Below, in pieces: positions 7,734 through 15,446 of a DNA stretch of 64,000 nt. This DNA comes from Bacillota bacterium. Lineage in GTDB: Bacteria; Bacillota; Bacilli; Alicyclobacillales; SLC66. The notes under the pieces are model-generated. The model was not told where the DNA came from. It ran no database searches and was given only the letters and a program-made list of their open reading frames with translations. Every line of letters starts with the position of its first letter. Positions within the stretch are counted from its first letter, which is position 1. The DNA lies in contig JAJZCW010000006.1 of assembly GCA_021828865.1 (NCBI GenBank), positions 62,001 to 126,000 on the forward strand, given 5' to 3'. The position numbers were made by a program, and so were the translations under genes.

Positions 7734-8027
7734 TTAACTAATAATGCTGATTTTTGCTTCTTGTTTTGCCTGCTTTTTCTGTTCCTCACGCCATAAAAAA
7801 TACTCCTGTGCATGTCCAGATAGCGATGACCTGTTTGCCACTTTTCGTCCATATCCTTCGCATCGAGAATCGCACGCACCGAAATATTCACGCACCTTCC
7901 CGAATAAAACTGCTTGCAGGTGCTTCGGTTTCACATCCATGAAATTCCGCATGAAATGCGTCTGTCATCGTTCTGCAAATTGGTGTGGTTTCAGAGAAAG
8001 CAATCTTGCGTAAATTAAATCGTACAT
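7734..8027 (-). pseudogene. Degenerate ORF with an in-frame TGA
   Basis: From ATG 8027 a frame encodes MYDLIYARLLSLKPHQFAER, meets TGA, then continues open for about 76 codons (KPKHLQAVLFGKVREYF ... EEQKKQAKQEAKISIIS) to TAA near 7734. Basic and Gln/Lys-rich at the C-terminus. No family recognised; a decayed mobile-element gene is the simplest reading. The downstream part alone (72 aa) could also be an independent ORF. Confidence 0.35.
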
Positions 8028-8070
8028 AATAAAACCCCTGGACGTATGAGTCTACCGGGGTTCCAATTAC

Positions 8071-8424
8071 TTATTGAGTGGTATGATTTTCGATAAACAC
8101 AAAGAGTTTGTCCAAATCTTGAGGATGCATACGACCAATATATGACCTGAGGGAGCTTAGCTTTAGCTCTATTAAATTCTCAGGTGCGGTTTTAACCCAA
8201 GAAGCTTGGTCCAAACCGCTTGCTCTCCAGTTCATCACAGGAAACTTAAATTGATCGTAATAACTAGGTGGATCACCAGGGTCTTGACTGGTCAACTGTG
8301 CGGTAATGGCAGTGACTCGATCGTCTGAAATGGCGAGAATGACGACAGGCCTATCTTTGAATTGCGTAGGATCATCTGCATAGCGAACTCTTACGCGAAA
8401 AATATCACCGATAGAAGGAGGCAT
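8071..8424 (-). CDS. PemK/MazF-like endoribonuclease toxin
   Basis: 117 aa. N-terminal MPPSIGDIFRVRVRYADD and KDRPVVILAISDDRVTAI match the first strands of the PemK/MazF SH3-like barrel, and the spacing through LDQASWVKTAPENLIEL also fits. MazF-type toxins cut mRNA at short motifs. Its start overlaps the antitoxin stop by one base, the usual translational coupling in type II toxin-antitoxin operons with the antitoxin first. Intact, unlike the nearby HicA. Confidence 0.75.
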   Translation of the reverse strand: MPPSIGDIFRVRVRYADDPTQFKDRPVVILAISDDRVTAITAQLTSQDPGDPPSYYDQFKFPVMNWRASGLDQASWVKTAPENLIELKLSSLRSYIGRMHPQDLDKLFVFIENHTTQ

Positions 8425-8594
8425 TAGTCCTCAGATTCAAACCATTCCGTGTGAAGTGGATTATTGCGGTCGAGTAAAATTACACCTTCGTCATCACAAG
8501 GAATGCGCTCAGCGTGAGCATGTAAGCGATCAAAATTACGCTTTGAAAAATCCTCAGCTTTTTTTTGCGCTTGTTTATCCAGTGTTTTTGACAT
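8424..8594 (-). CDS. Antitoxin of the PemK/MazF-like pair
   Basis: 56 aa starting MSKTLDKQAQKKAEDF. Start ATG 8594 is selected by GGAGGAAAAAGAT directly upstream; a longer frame to 8633 would overrun that site. Highly charged, with an acidic C-terminus (DRNNPLHTEWFESED) suited to blocking the toxin active site. No clear DNA-binding domain, so autoregulation is uncertain. Identity comes from position and coupling rather than sequence family. Confidence 0.65.
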   Translation of the reverse strand: MSKTLDKQAQKKAEDFSKRNFDRLHAHAERIPCDDEGVILLDRNNPLHTEWFESED

Positions 8595-8909
8595 ATCTTT
8601 TTCCTCCCTGGAGCCACTAGTTTCCTTGTCCACAAACGCCCTCCTGACTGTTCAGGGAAATCGTTTATGAAGTATGTCCGAAAAGTAATAACCATAACCG
8701 TTTAGTATGTTGTGAGTAAATCATATCACAAATCGGATTTCATTTAGAGTACCAATCCATATTGGTTAATGTCGTGAATGCATGGGTAGGTAGATTGCAT
8801 ATAAGATTTTTAACTGATCAGCGCCATTATGACGTGGTGTCCAGATCTACGAGTTTACTGACACAAAAAAAGATATTGTTCCACTTTGCTTTTTGAAAAT
8901 AAGTCAAAC
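8595..8909. other. Gene-free interval
   Basis: About 315 bp upstream of the toxin-antitoxin pair. It presumably holds the minus-strand TA promoter and operator, but no convincing boxes were identified. CCAAT / ATTGG is a small dyad near 8752-8765. Confidence 0.5.
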
Positions 8910-8931
8910 AAAAAAGCCGATTAAATCGGCC
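8910..8931 (-). terminator. Rho-independent terminator of the YjfB-like gene, copy 2
   Basis: GCCGAT / ATCGGC hairpin (8916-8930) preceded on the + strand by AAAAAA; same layout as copy 1. Confidence 0.8.
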
Positions 8932-8955
8932 CAAGGTGGTAGCTATACAAATTGT

Positions 8956-9141
8956 TTACGCGTATTGATTATACCGTAATCCGTTGTTATTGGCAGGCTG
9001 ATAATTAAGCTGACTTTGGTTGATGGATTGAGAAACATTTTGCATTGTTTGGGTCATTTGGTTAGCCATTGTTTGTTGCATGTCGATGTTTTTCTTCAAC
9101 ATGGTTAATCCTAAATCCGTCTGTACACCTTGAACGCTCAA
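8956..9141 (-). CDS. YjfB-like putative motility protein, copy 2
   Basis: 61 aa, about 85 percent identical by eye to the product at 1783-1968. The start is TTG 9139-9141 behind GGAGGAGAAAAA, where copy 1 has ATG at the same place. Substitutions lie mainly in the low-complexity tail (QSQLNYQPANNNGLRYNQYA). Retention of the reading frame, ribosome binding site and terminator suggests that both copies are expressed. Function unknown beyond the family's motility label. Confidence 0.72.
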   Translation of the reverse strand: MSVQGVQTDLGLTMLKKNIDMQQTMANQMTQTMQNVSQSINQSQLNYQPANNNGLRYNQYA

Positions 9142-9310
9142 TTTTTCTCCTCCAATCTGCAAACATCATATAGTATCATTTTACCATATTCATCAAAGGA
9201 TTCATATAAAAATAAGCCTATCAAGGCTAGCGGGATTAACTTATCAAATTCGTTTAAATTTCCCTATTTTGTTGCTGTTAAAGAGCTATAAACTCTTGAC
9301 TAGTAAGGGA

Positions 9311-9407
9311 TGGCGGGAGCGTGTGGGAATCGAACCCACCGGCGACACCCCGTGCCGCCCGCTCGGTTTTGAAGACCGGGAAGGACACCAGTACCCCATC
9401 CGCTCCC
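9311..9407 (-). tRNA. selC: Selenocysteine tRNA (tRNA-Sec, anticodon UCA)
   Basis: 97-nt tRNA with acceptor GGGAGCG / CGCTCCC, anticodon loop CTTCAAA (UCA), a long variable arm (GGCGGCAC / GTGTCGCC pairing), T-arm GTGGG-TTCGATT-CCCAC, and encoded CCA. Length, UCA anticodon and long variable arm identify tRNA-Sec. It is charged with serine, converted by SelA (encoded at 35834-37267) and delivered to UGA by SelB. A TTGAAT-17-TATACT promoter precedes it. Confidence 0.95.
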
Positions 9408-9438
9408 ATAACTCGCTGATTTTTGCCATTGGCTATAT

Positions 9439-9467
9439 AGTATACACACATCAGTCAGCGAATTCAA
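9439..9467 (-). promoter_or_regulatory. Sigma-A-type promoter for selC
   Basis: On the minus strand, -35 TTGAAT (9467-9462), 17-bp spacer, -10 TATACT (9444-9439). Transcription would begin about 25 bases before the tRNA. Confidence 0.6.
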
Positions 9468-9534
9468 TGCCTAATACTTCCAAGCCGATCTCTGCTACGG
9501 TGTCAACTCTCACAAACTGCTTTCTCTCATAGTC

Positions 9535-12021
9535 TTACAAAAAAGCACCAACAATCGCCAACGCCACAATCCCTATGCTGACCACCATATCCCACCAGTG
9601 GGCTTTGATTTGCCGATAAAACGTGCGATACTTGGCGGATTCCGTCACTTTACCGTAAAATCCCCTTGCCTCCATCGCGATTGCCACCCGTTCACTCATG
9701 CGGATGCCCTGACTCAAAAGCGGTAGGGCATAGGTGATCGGTTTGAGCCACGCGCTTCCGCCTTCTTTTCCCCGAATTTGCCGCGCCTGCTTCAGCTTTG
9801 TCCACTCCGAAGAAAAAAGCGGCACTACCCGCAATCCCGCCATCGTGCCATAGGCGAATTTCGGCGGCACATAAAAGTCTTTCGTGAGCGCGACCATAAA
9901 GTCCGTAAAATCAATTTGCGTGACAAAAAGAATGCCAAAAAGCACCGATCCCAGCATGCGAATGGACAGAATCAAGCCCTGAATCAGCCCGAAGAAGCTG
10001 ATGTGGTACCAGAGAAAATTAAATGTCGTAGTACCAGGCGGGACGGCGGCATTGGCCACATACGTCCATAAATACAGCACATAAAAAATAAGAAAAGGCG
10101 ACAGCAGCTTCACGATTCGCCACGGACTCATCCAGCCTAATCCCATCATGACGAGAAGCGGTAACGCCATTTCCGCGAAAGCTTCAGGCATGGTGTGTGC
10201 AAAAAGTGAGACGATGGCCGCGACAAACATAGCGAGAAAGAGCCACCCCGGATGCAGCTTTCGAATAGGGGCGTGCGACTTTTTTTGCTGCACTTCTTCT
10301 AGTGCAGTCAAGGTAAGTGGTGCCATTCCATCAGCTACCACGCCATCGTTATCCGCACCATCGTTTTCCACGCCATTGTTTCTCGTACTATCGACTCCTG
10401 CTCTATCGGCTCCCATTCCGCTGATTTCCGATGTGTCATCCATCAGGTGGGCATGTTGCAAGATGTCGGGCCGCGAAAACAAGGATTCCGGGGTTCCCAG
10501 AAAAGCGATACGGCCATTCACCACGACGATGACATGCTGTGCATAACGCTTGACCAGGTCCATATCGTGCGTAGTCATGACGATCGTTTTGCCTGCATCG
10601 TGAAGTTCCCGCATTCGCTCCATGATCCCCGCCTGTGTGTTGGCATCCTGGCCGAAGGTCGGCTCGTCAAAAAGGTATATTTCATGTGATTTTCTCATCA
10701 TCGCGGCAACGGAGAGACGCCTTTTTTGGCCTTGACTCAGGGAAAAAGGAGACTGTTGCGCCGTTCCTTCGAGTCCAAAGCGCCTAAGCAGTTCTTCCAC
10801 ATGTGGCGGAACCTGATCGCCCACTAATCGGTTGGCCAGTTCATCGCCAACCCTTTCGTAGACAAATTGAAATTCCGGGTTTTGAAATGAATAGGCGATA
10901 GCAGAGAAACGCTCTCGCACCTTCCACTCTTGCATCGCACGGTCGAGTAAATGAATAGCGCCTGAAGAGGGCTTTTTTAGTCCTGCCAAGACTTGAAGCA
11001 ACGTAGATTTTCCCGCGCCATTGGGACCCACTATAGCGACAAAATCACCTTTCTGAATGACTAGGGAAAGGTCAAAGATCACCTGCTTTTTTCCGAAAGC
11101 GACTGACGTATGTTCCAACTGGAATGCCAGCTCCAGTGAATTTGTCACTGCCTCCCGCTCAGGATGATGTGATTCCTCCAATGGGCGAATGGCAGCGGGA
11201 CGACTAGTCGCAGGGGGAGTTAATGACGGATGACTCGTCGCGAGCGGGTTTACAAAAGGCGCTGACTTCCACTCTGCCACCACCCCTTCTTGCACGAGCC
11301 AATGCCACTCTTCGCGAATCAGCACCTCAGCAGGTCCTTCGCGATAAATTCGCCCTGATCGATCAAACAGCACCACCCGGTCCATCACAGGCAGTAGCGG
11401 ATCAAACTTGTGCTCAATGACGATCATCGTCTGTTCCGCATCGTGCAGACGGGCGATTTGCTCAAACACCTGCTTCGTAGAAAAAGGGTCCAAGTTGGCG
11501 GTCGGTTCGTCCAGGATCAGCAAACTTGGTTTCAGCGCCAGTGCGGAAGCGATCGCGAGTTTTTGCTTCATGCCACCTGAAAACTCCGCGTGATTGGCGG
11601 CAAGTGGCACCAGAATTCCCGCGGAAACGAGCGACTCTTGGATGCGCTCCTTCATCATGGAACGGGGAAACGATTGATTCTCTAAGCCAAACGCCACCTC
11701 ATCCGCCACCGTTAACATGCAAAATTGCGAGTCCGGATCCTGAAACACGTAGCCGACTTGTCCTGACGCGTCCATTTCCGGGTGATACCAAACGTTTCCG
11801 CTCACCGTTGCCTCGACTGAACGGGGAATCAGGCGAGCACAAAGCATGGCGAGGGTGCTTTTCCCGCAACCACTTGGGCCAAGAAAAAGCACCGCTTCCC
11901 CTTTCGCTAATGAAAAAGACACGTGTTGGATCGCTGGTTGCTCATTTTCCGCATACGTGATCGACACTTCTTCCATGCGCAGCATCGGTTCAGAAAATGG
12001 CAACTCGTTTTCCTTCAACAT
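9535..12021 (-). CDS. Fused ECF transporter energising module: two ATPase domains plus EcfT (YkoD-YkoC fusion)
   Basis: 828 aa. ATPase domain 1 (about 15-245): Walker A GPSGCGKST (48-56), signature FSGGMKQKLA, Walker B LLILDEPT. ATPase domain 2 (about 285-520): Walker A GPNGAGKST, signature LSQGQKRRL, Walker B IYLFDEPT. A low-complexity Asp/Gly/Asn linker follows. The C-terminal EcfT membrane domain carries both coupling motifs (ARQIRG and EARGF). In Bacillus subtilis YkoD (double ATPase) and YkoC (EcfT) are separate; here they form one chain. It powers uptake through the S-component YkoE encoded immediately upstream, with which it overlaps by one base. Under the TPP riboswitch at 12686-12786. 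Confidence 0.88.
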   Translation of the reverse strand: MLKENELPFSEPMLRMEEVSITYAENEQPAIQHVSFSLAKGEAVLFLGPSGCGKSTLAMLCARLIPRSVEATVSGNVWYHPEMDASGQVGYVFQDPDSQFCMLTVADEVAFGLENQSFPRSMMKERIQESLVSAGILVPLAANHAEFSGGMKQKLAIASALALKPSLLILDEPTANLDPFSTKQVFEQIARLHDAEQTMIVIEHKFDPLLPVMDRVVLFDRSGRIYREGPAEVLIREEWHWLVQEGVVAEWKSAPFVNPLATSHPSLTPPATSRPAAIRPLEESHHPEREAVTNSLELAFQLEHTSVAFGKKQVIFDLSLVIQKGDFVAIVGPNGAGKSTLLQVLAGLKKPSSGAIHLLDRAMQEWKVRERFSAIAYSFQNPEFQFVYERVGDELANRLVGDQVPPHVEELLRRFGLEGTAQQSPFSLSQGQKRRLSVAAMMRKSHEIYLFDEPTFGQDANTQAGIMERMRELHDAGKTIVMTTHDMDLVKRYAQHVIVVVNGRIAFLGTPESLFSRPDILQHAHLMDDTSEISGMGADRAGVDSTRNNGVENDGADNDGVVADGMAPLTLTALEEVQQKKSHAPIRKLHPGWLFLAMFVAAIVSLFAHTMPEAFAEMALPLLVMMGLGWMSPWRIVKLLSPFLIFYVLYLWTYVANAAVPPGTTTFNFLWYHISFFGLIQGLILSIRMLGSVLFGILFVTQIDFTDFMVALTKDFYVPPKFAYGTMAGLRVVPLFSSEWTKLKQARQIRGKEGGSAWLKPITYALPLLSQGIRMSERVAIAMEARGFYGKVTESAKYRTFYRQIKAHWWDMVVSIGIVALAIVGAFL

Positions 12022-12584
12022 TATTTTTGCACCCTGGCTGCACGGCCAAGTTCAAAATTGCGCACAATGCCAGCGCGATTCAGGGCATCGCCGATGAGTT
12101 TCGGAATCCAACCGCCAATCACCGCACCGCTGACAAACGAGAAGACAAAATAAAGCAGAATGATGGAATGGGTGTACGCACTTCCCCCCTGTAGGTACCA
12201 GGTGATACTCGCGCCAATTCCCGAAAGTCCACCGGATAACAGCATGACAGGCAGTGAATAGTTGCGCCAGGCAAAAATCGCATAGGCCACTTCTGCGCCA
12301 ATCCCCTGAGACAAGCCCCAGACTAGGTTTTGTAGCCCAAACTGACTTCCTAACGCCTGTTCAATCATCGCCGCCACCATTTCTGCGATGAGCGCCGCGC
12401 CTGGCCTTCTGATGATGTAAGGAACAAGTCCTGATGCGATAAACCAAAATCCGTTCAGAATGCCTTGTGATGGTACCCAGGTGGTATTAATGAGGGGATA
12501 TAGCACGTCCCACAACCGGTAAATGCCTCCACAAACCACGGCCAAAATGACCATGACCACGACATCGCGAAGCTTCCATTTCAT
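12021..12584 (-). CDS. ykoE: ECF transporter S-component for a thiamine precursor (YkoE family)
   Basis: 187 aa with about five or six membrane helices. YkoE-type landmarks are GLVPYIIRRPGAALIAEM and GLSQGIGAEVAYAIF. S-components bind the substrate, here probably hydroxymethylpyrimidine or thiamine given the TPP riboswitch, and dock on the EcfA/EcfT module. The start is ATG 12584, preceded by GAGGGCGAGG; a longer frame from 12629 lacks a ribosome binding site. It is translationally coupled (TAATG) to the fused module. Confidence 0.85.
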   Translation of the reverse strand: MKWKLRDVVVMVILAVVCGGIYRLWDVLYPLINTTWVPSQGILNGFWFIASGLVPYIIRRPGAALIAEMVAAMIEQALGSQFGLQNLVWGLSQGIGAEVAYAIFAWRNYSLPVMLLSGGLSGIGASITWYLQGGSAYTHSIILLYFVFSFVSGAVIGGWIPKLIGDALNRAGIVRNFELGRAARVQK

Positions 12585-12636
12585 GATCCTCGCCCTCCAT
12601 ATTGTTAAAAAAATAATCAGTGGCTGCAATTCCGCA

Positions 12637-12681
12637 TAAAAAAACCTCGTTTCTACGCGGAACCAAGCGTGAAAAGAGGTG
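12637..12681 (-). terminator. Riboswitch-controlled intrinsic terminator
   Basis: On the minus strand ACCTC...TTTCACGC pairs with GCGTAGAAA...GAGGT, followed by seven T residues. It lies between the TPP aptamer and ykoE. Confidence 0.8.
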
Positions 12682-12685
12682 CTTC

Positions 12686-12786
12686 AGGATCATTCGGCAC
12701 TTCCTCCCGCTGGTATTATCCAGATCGAGTTTCAAGGGTTAGCAAGTATCTTGCCTCTCAGCCACATGGCACCCCTAGCGCCTCTT
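12686..12786 (-). promoter_or_regulatory. TPP riboswitch (THI element)
   Basis: Minus strand carries the canonical blocks in order: GGGGTGCC, GGCTGAGAGG, ACCCTTGAA, CTCGATCTGGATAATACC, AGCGGGAGGAAGTGCC. It senses thiamine pyrophosphate and here precedes a terminator. GAAGAGGCGCT on the 5' side can pair with AGCACCTCTT, an alternative structure that would block the terminator. Confidence 0.95.
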
Positions 12787-12806
12787 CACGATATGCAGTT
12801 ACTCAT

Positions 12807-12835
12807 TTTATAGCACAAACGAGGGAGTTACTCAA
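12807..12835 (-). promoter_or_regulatory. Promoter of the ykoE operon
   Basis: -35 TTGAGT (12835-12830), 17-bp spacer, -10 TATAAA (12812-12807), directly upstream of the TPP aptamer. Confidence 0.6.
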
Positions 12836-12910
12836 TCACTTGACAAGCTGTTTGCGCAACTTTTTTCTGGTAGTATAACAGGGACATAAGAGAAAAGAGC
12901 TGAAATCGCG

Positions 12911-13894
12911 ATGGATCACACCTTGCTTCCGCAAGGATTACATGCATGGCTTCATGACCAAAACTGGCAAGTCGTCGACATGGCACCGATTGTGGGAGGC
13001 TATGCAGCGACACTTTTTCATCTGCAATTATTGGATGACGCAGGGAACTCCATCAGCGCGGTATATAAGGTATTTGCGAAGGATCGAAACAAGGAGGTCG
13101 TCTGGTATCGGGACGTGTTTCCTCATGCACCAGAACTGGTTCCCGAGATCTACGGCTATGTCGAGCGCGATGGGGAGCAGGGCATTGTGATGGAGGATTG
13201 CGGAGTGCCGTTAAAGGCAATGTCCGCATCGATGAAGAGTGAAGAGCAAAGCCAATTATGGCACCAAGCGCTCGTTTGGCTAGCCGACATGCATCTGCAC
13301 TATGAGCATCGTCTTCCCGAATTGATCAGTGCCGGCCTCATCTCCACGTATCCTGTGGAATCCTCAGAAACCTGGGCTCGCTTTGCCACAGATCAACTGA
13401 GCAAATTAGCAGATGAAAATGTACGTTCATCGCTTATCACCAAAGAGGAGGTGGATACGCTCGTCTCGATGAGTGACTGGTTTTATCCTCGCTATGCAGG
13501 ATGGATTAACGGGCGCGTCACACTGACGCACGGGGATCCTCATCACGGGAACCTGCTTGTGTCAGGGACAAAGTTCCGGCTCATCGATTGGGAGGCCACC
13601 TGTGCGGCAATTCCCCAACGGGATTTGGCGATTTTTCTGCAGAATGTGTTAGATGAAAAGCAGCATCAGGCGCTGCAAACCGCTTATTTTCGTCACTTGG
13701 AGGCAGGCGGGTGGGACGTCAACCGAAGCGAATTCCAAGAGGCATTTCAGGCCGTCTATTTTGACAATACGCTCATGATGCTGGGCTGGGAAGTTTATCA
13801 ATACTTCAAAGGTCATGTCAGTCAAAGTGAAATTGAACAGGTGGTGAGCACCAAGCTGTCCTGGCTGAAGCAGTCCTATTCACAGCTTCAGTGA
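12911..13894 (+). CDS. Aminoglycoside phosphotransferase / choline kinase-family protein
   Basis: 327 aa protein-kinase-like fold. The Brenner motif HGDPHHGN places the catalytic Asp at 209 and the metal-binding Asn at 214. LIDWE (Asp226) is the DFG-equivalent. The N-lobe contains the glycine-rich GGYAATLF and a conserved Lys (VYKVF). Family members phosphorylate aminoglycosides, choline, methylthioribose or homoserine; nothing here specifies the substrate. The stop abuts the stop of the convergent gtrA-like gene with no spacer. Confidence 0.75.
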   Translation: MDHTLLPQGLHAWLHDQNWQVVDMAPIVGGYAATLFHLQLLDDAGNSISAVYKVFAKDRNKEVVWYRDVFPHAPELVPEIYGYVERDGEQGIVMEDCGVPLKAMSASMKSEEQSQLWHQALVWLADMHLHYEHRLPELISAGLISTYPVESSETWARFATDQLSKLADENVRSSLITKEEVDTLVSMSDWFYPRYAGWINGRVTLTHGDPHHGNLLVSGTKFRLIDWEATCAAIPQRDLAIFLQNVLDEKQHQALQTAYFRHLEAGGWDVNRSEFQEAFQAVYFDNTLMMLGWEVYQYFKGHVSQSEIEQVVSTKLSWLKQSYSQLQ

Positions 13895-14323
13895 TTATTC
13901 CTCAATGGGGACAGAGTACGCGCGGGTGCGAAAGACGATGTACTTGGAGGAGAAGAAGTTAAAGATGAGTCCCGCGATGGAGCCAAGCGCCAAGGCGAGA
14001 ATAGGATAGTGGTGCGTGAGTGGAATTTTGGCGATAGACAGCGCATAAACCGCATAATTGATCAGGCCGCCTACGGTGTTGAGGACCAAGTATAGGCTCC
14101 ATTCACGCTTTTTGTTCGAAGGATTGCCATTTTTAAACGTGAAGTTGCGGTTAAAGTACCAGGTGACGCTTGCTGCAATCAAAAAAGCAATCACCTGGCT
14201 GATGTAGAGATCGATCTTGAATACGGACGAGAACAGTTGTAAAAACCCTGCGTCCACCAAAAAACCGAGCACACCTACGAGGCCAAAGCGAAAGATTTTA
14301 AGCGCGAACAGACGCTGCATCAA
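13895..14323 (-). CDS. GtrA-family membrane protein
   Basis: 142 aa with four predicted membrane helices (about 8-28, 37-55, 76-97, 108-128). The FRFGLVGVLGFLVDAGFLQL start and WYFNRNFTFKN motif are classic GtrA. GtrA proteins are thought to help translocate polyprenyl-phosphate-linked sugars across the membrane. It lies 10 bp downstream of a GT2 polyprenyl glycosyltransferase gene in the same direction, the standard pairing for this function. Confidence 0.88.
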   Translation of the reverse strand: MMQRLFALKIFRFGLVGVLGFLVDAGFLQLFSSVFKIDLYISQVIAFLIAASVTWYFNRNFTFKNGNPSNKKREWSLYLVLNTVGGLINYAVYALSIAKIPLTHHYPILALALGSIAGLIFNFFSSKYIVFRTRAYSVPIEE

Positions 14324-14333
14324 CTTTCCCCTC

Positions 14334-15332
14334 CTACAGGCGTTTTCGTACAGAAAAATGGGGCACAGATAGATACGAGAGTTTCTTCATTTCCCGACGG
14401 CTTCGCGTCACCGCATCGAGGATGATGCCTATAAAGAGATTGATGATCGCGACAAGCATCAGGCCCATAGACAGGGTGGCGGTAGGAAGCCGCGGCACGA
14501 GTCCTGTTCTGATGTAGGTAACCAGGACGGGGATAAAGATCCCGACCGATAAAAGGGCAAATATCAGCGCGATGATGCCAAAAAAGGCAAAGGGCCGCTC
14601 TGTCTTAAAAAGCGTCAGGATCATTTTCAAAATGCGGAACCCATCGCGATAGGTACGTAGTTTGCTTTCAGAGTTTTCTGCGCGAGCACCGTATTTCGTG
14701 TCGACTTCGGCAACGGGCATCTTTAGTTCGAGGGCATGTACCGTGATCTCTGTCTCCGTCTCAAAACCGGTCGCAAAGGCAGGGAAAGACTTCACAAAGC
14801 GCTTAGAAAACACGCGGTAGCCGGAGAGCATGTCATTAAAGGAGCGTCCGAAAATCATGTTGGCAAACCCAGTCAGCATGCGGTTTCCAAAGCGATGACC
14901 GCTGCGATAGGCGAGTTTTTCCTCGGCGATGCGGACTCCCACTACCATGTCCAGCTGTTCACTAATCAGCTTTTCCACCATGATCGGGGCAGAGGTGGCA
15001 TCGTACGTGTCGTCGCCGTCCACCATCACGTACACGTCTGCATCGACGTCTGCGAACATGCGGCGAATCACATTGCCTTTACCTTTATTGTAGACCATGC
15101 GCACAATGGCGCCTGATTGCAAGGCGATTTCTGCAGTCCGGTCATCGGAATTGTTGTCAAATACATAAATAGAAGCATCGGGAAGAGAGGCCTGGAAATC
15201 CCTGACGACCTTCTCGATGTTCAGTTCTTCATTGTAACAAGGGATAATGACCGCGACTTCCGGCTCGCTGATGGCGTAATCCAGTGAAGTGTCGCGATCT
15301 GGTGTTGCTTTCGTACTTACAGGAAAACTCAT
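14334..15332 (-). CDS. GT2 polyprenyl-phosphate sugar transferase
   Basis: 332 aa. The GT-A domain starts with VAVIIPCYNEELNIEKVV and carries the metal-binding VMVDGDDTYDA and the acceptor region MLSGYRVFSKR. Two C-terminal membrane helices follow (about 255-280 and 295-320). Resembles dolichol-phosphate mannosyltransferase or GtrB-like enzymes that load a sugar on undecaprenyl phosphate. ATG 15332 is preferred, with AGGTGAG about eight bases upstream; a GTG four codons earlier is possible. Partner of the GtrA-like gene; no terminal transferase gene is adjacent. Confidence 0.85.
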   Translation of the reverse strand: MSFPVSTKATPDRDTSLDYAISEPEVAVIIPCYNEELNIEKVVRDFQASLPDASIYVFDNNSDDRTAEIALQSGAIVRMVYNKGKGNVIRRMFADVDADVYVMVDGDDTYDATSAPIMVEKLISEQLDMVVGVRIAEEKLAYRSGHRFGNRMLTGFANMIFGRSFNDMLSGYRVFSKRFVKSFPAFATGFETETEITVHALELKMPVAEVDTKYGARAENSESKLRTYRDGFRILKMILTLFKTERPFAFFGIIALIFALLSVGIFIPVLVTYIRTGLVPRLPTATLSMGLMLVAIINLFIGIILDAVTRSRREMKKLSYLSVPHFSVRKRL

Positions 15333-15421
15333 GGTTCGTCTCACCTAAGCTATCTCAAGGATATATTCATGACAATTTATAATAGCAAAGGATAGCGGTT
15401 TTGCAAAGCTTGTCCGCATAA

Positions 15422-15446
15422 AATAAGCGGCGTTTAGCCGCTTATT
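15422..15446 (-). terminator. Terminator of the MFS gene
   Basis: AATAAGCGGC / GCCGCTTATT, ten perfect pairs around GTTTA, ending in TTATTTTAT on the minus strand. Confidence 0.7.

Larger units (their letters stand above)
8910..9262. repeat. Duplicated YjfB cassette, copy 2
   Basis: Direct repeat of 1735-2100: terminator, gene and upstream DNA with the same conserved blocks. It lies about 50 bp from the selC 3' end. Confidence 0.8.

Noticed and set aside
49-9320. GGCGGGAGC occurs at 49-57 and again at 9312-9320 in selC, suggesting att repeats
   Set aside because: The left copy is explained by the IS605 hairpin arm and the right by the tRNA acceptor; flanks do not match, and nine bases is too short.
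9301-9532. ORF reading through selC
   Set aside because: The sequence is a tRNA gene; the translated GIEPTGDTPC string is a known artefact of tRNA regions.
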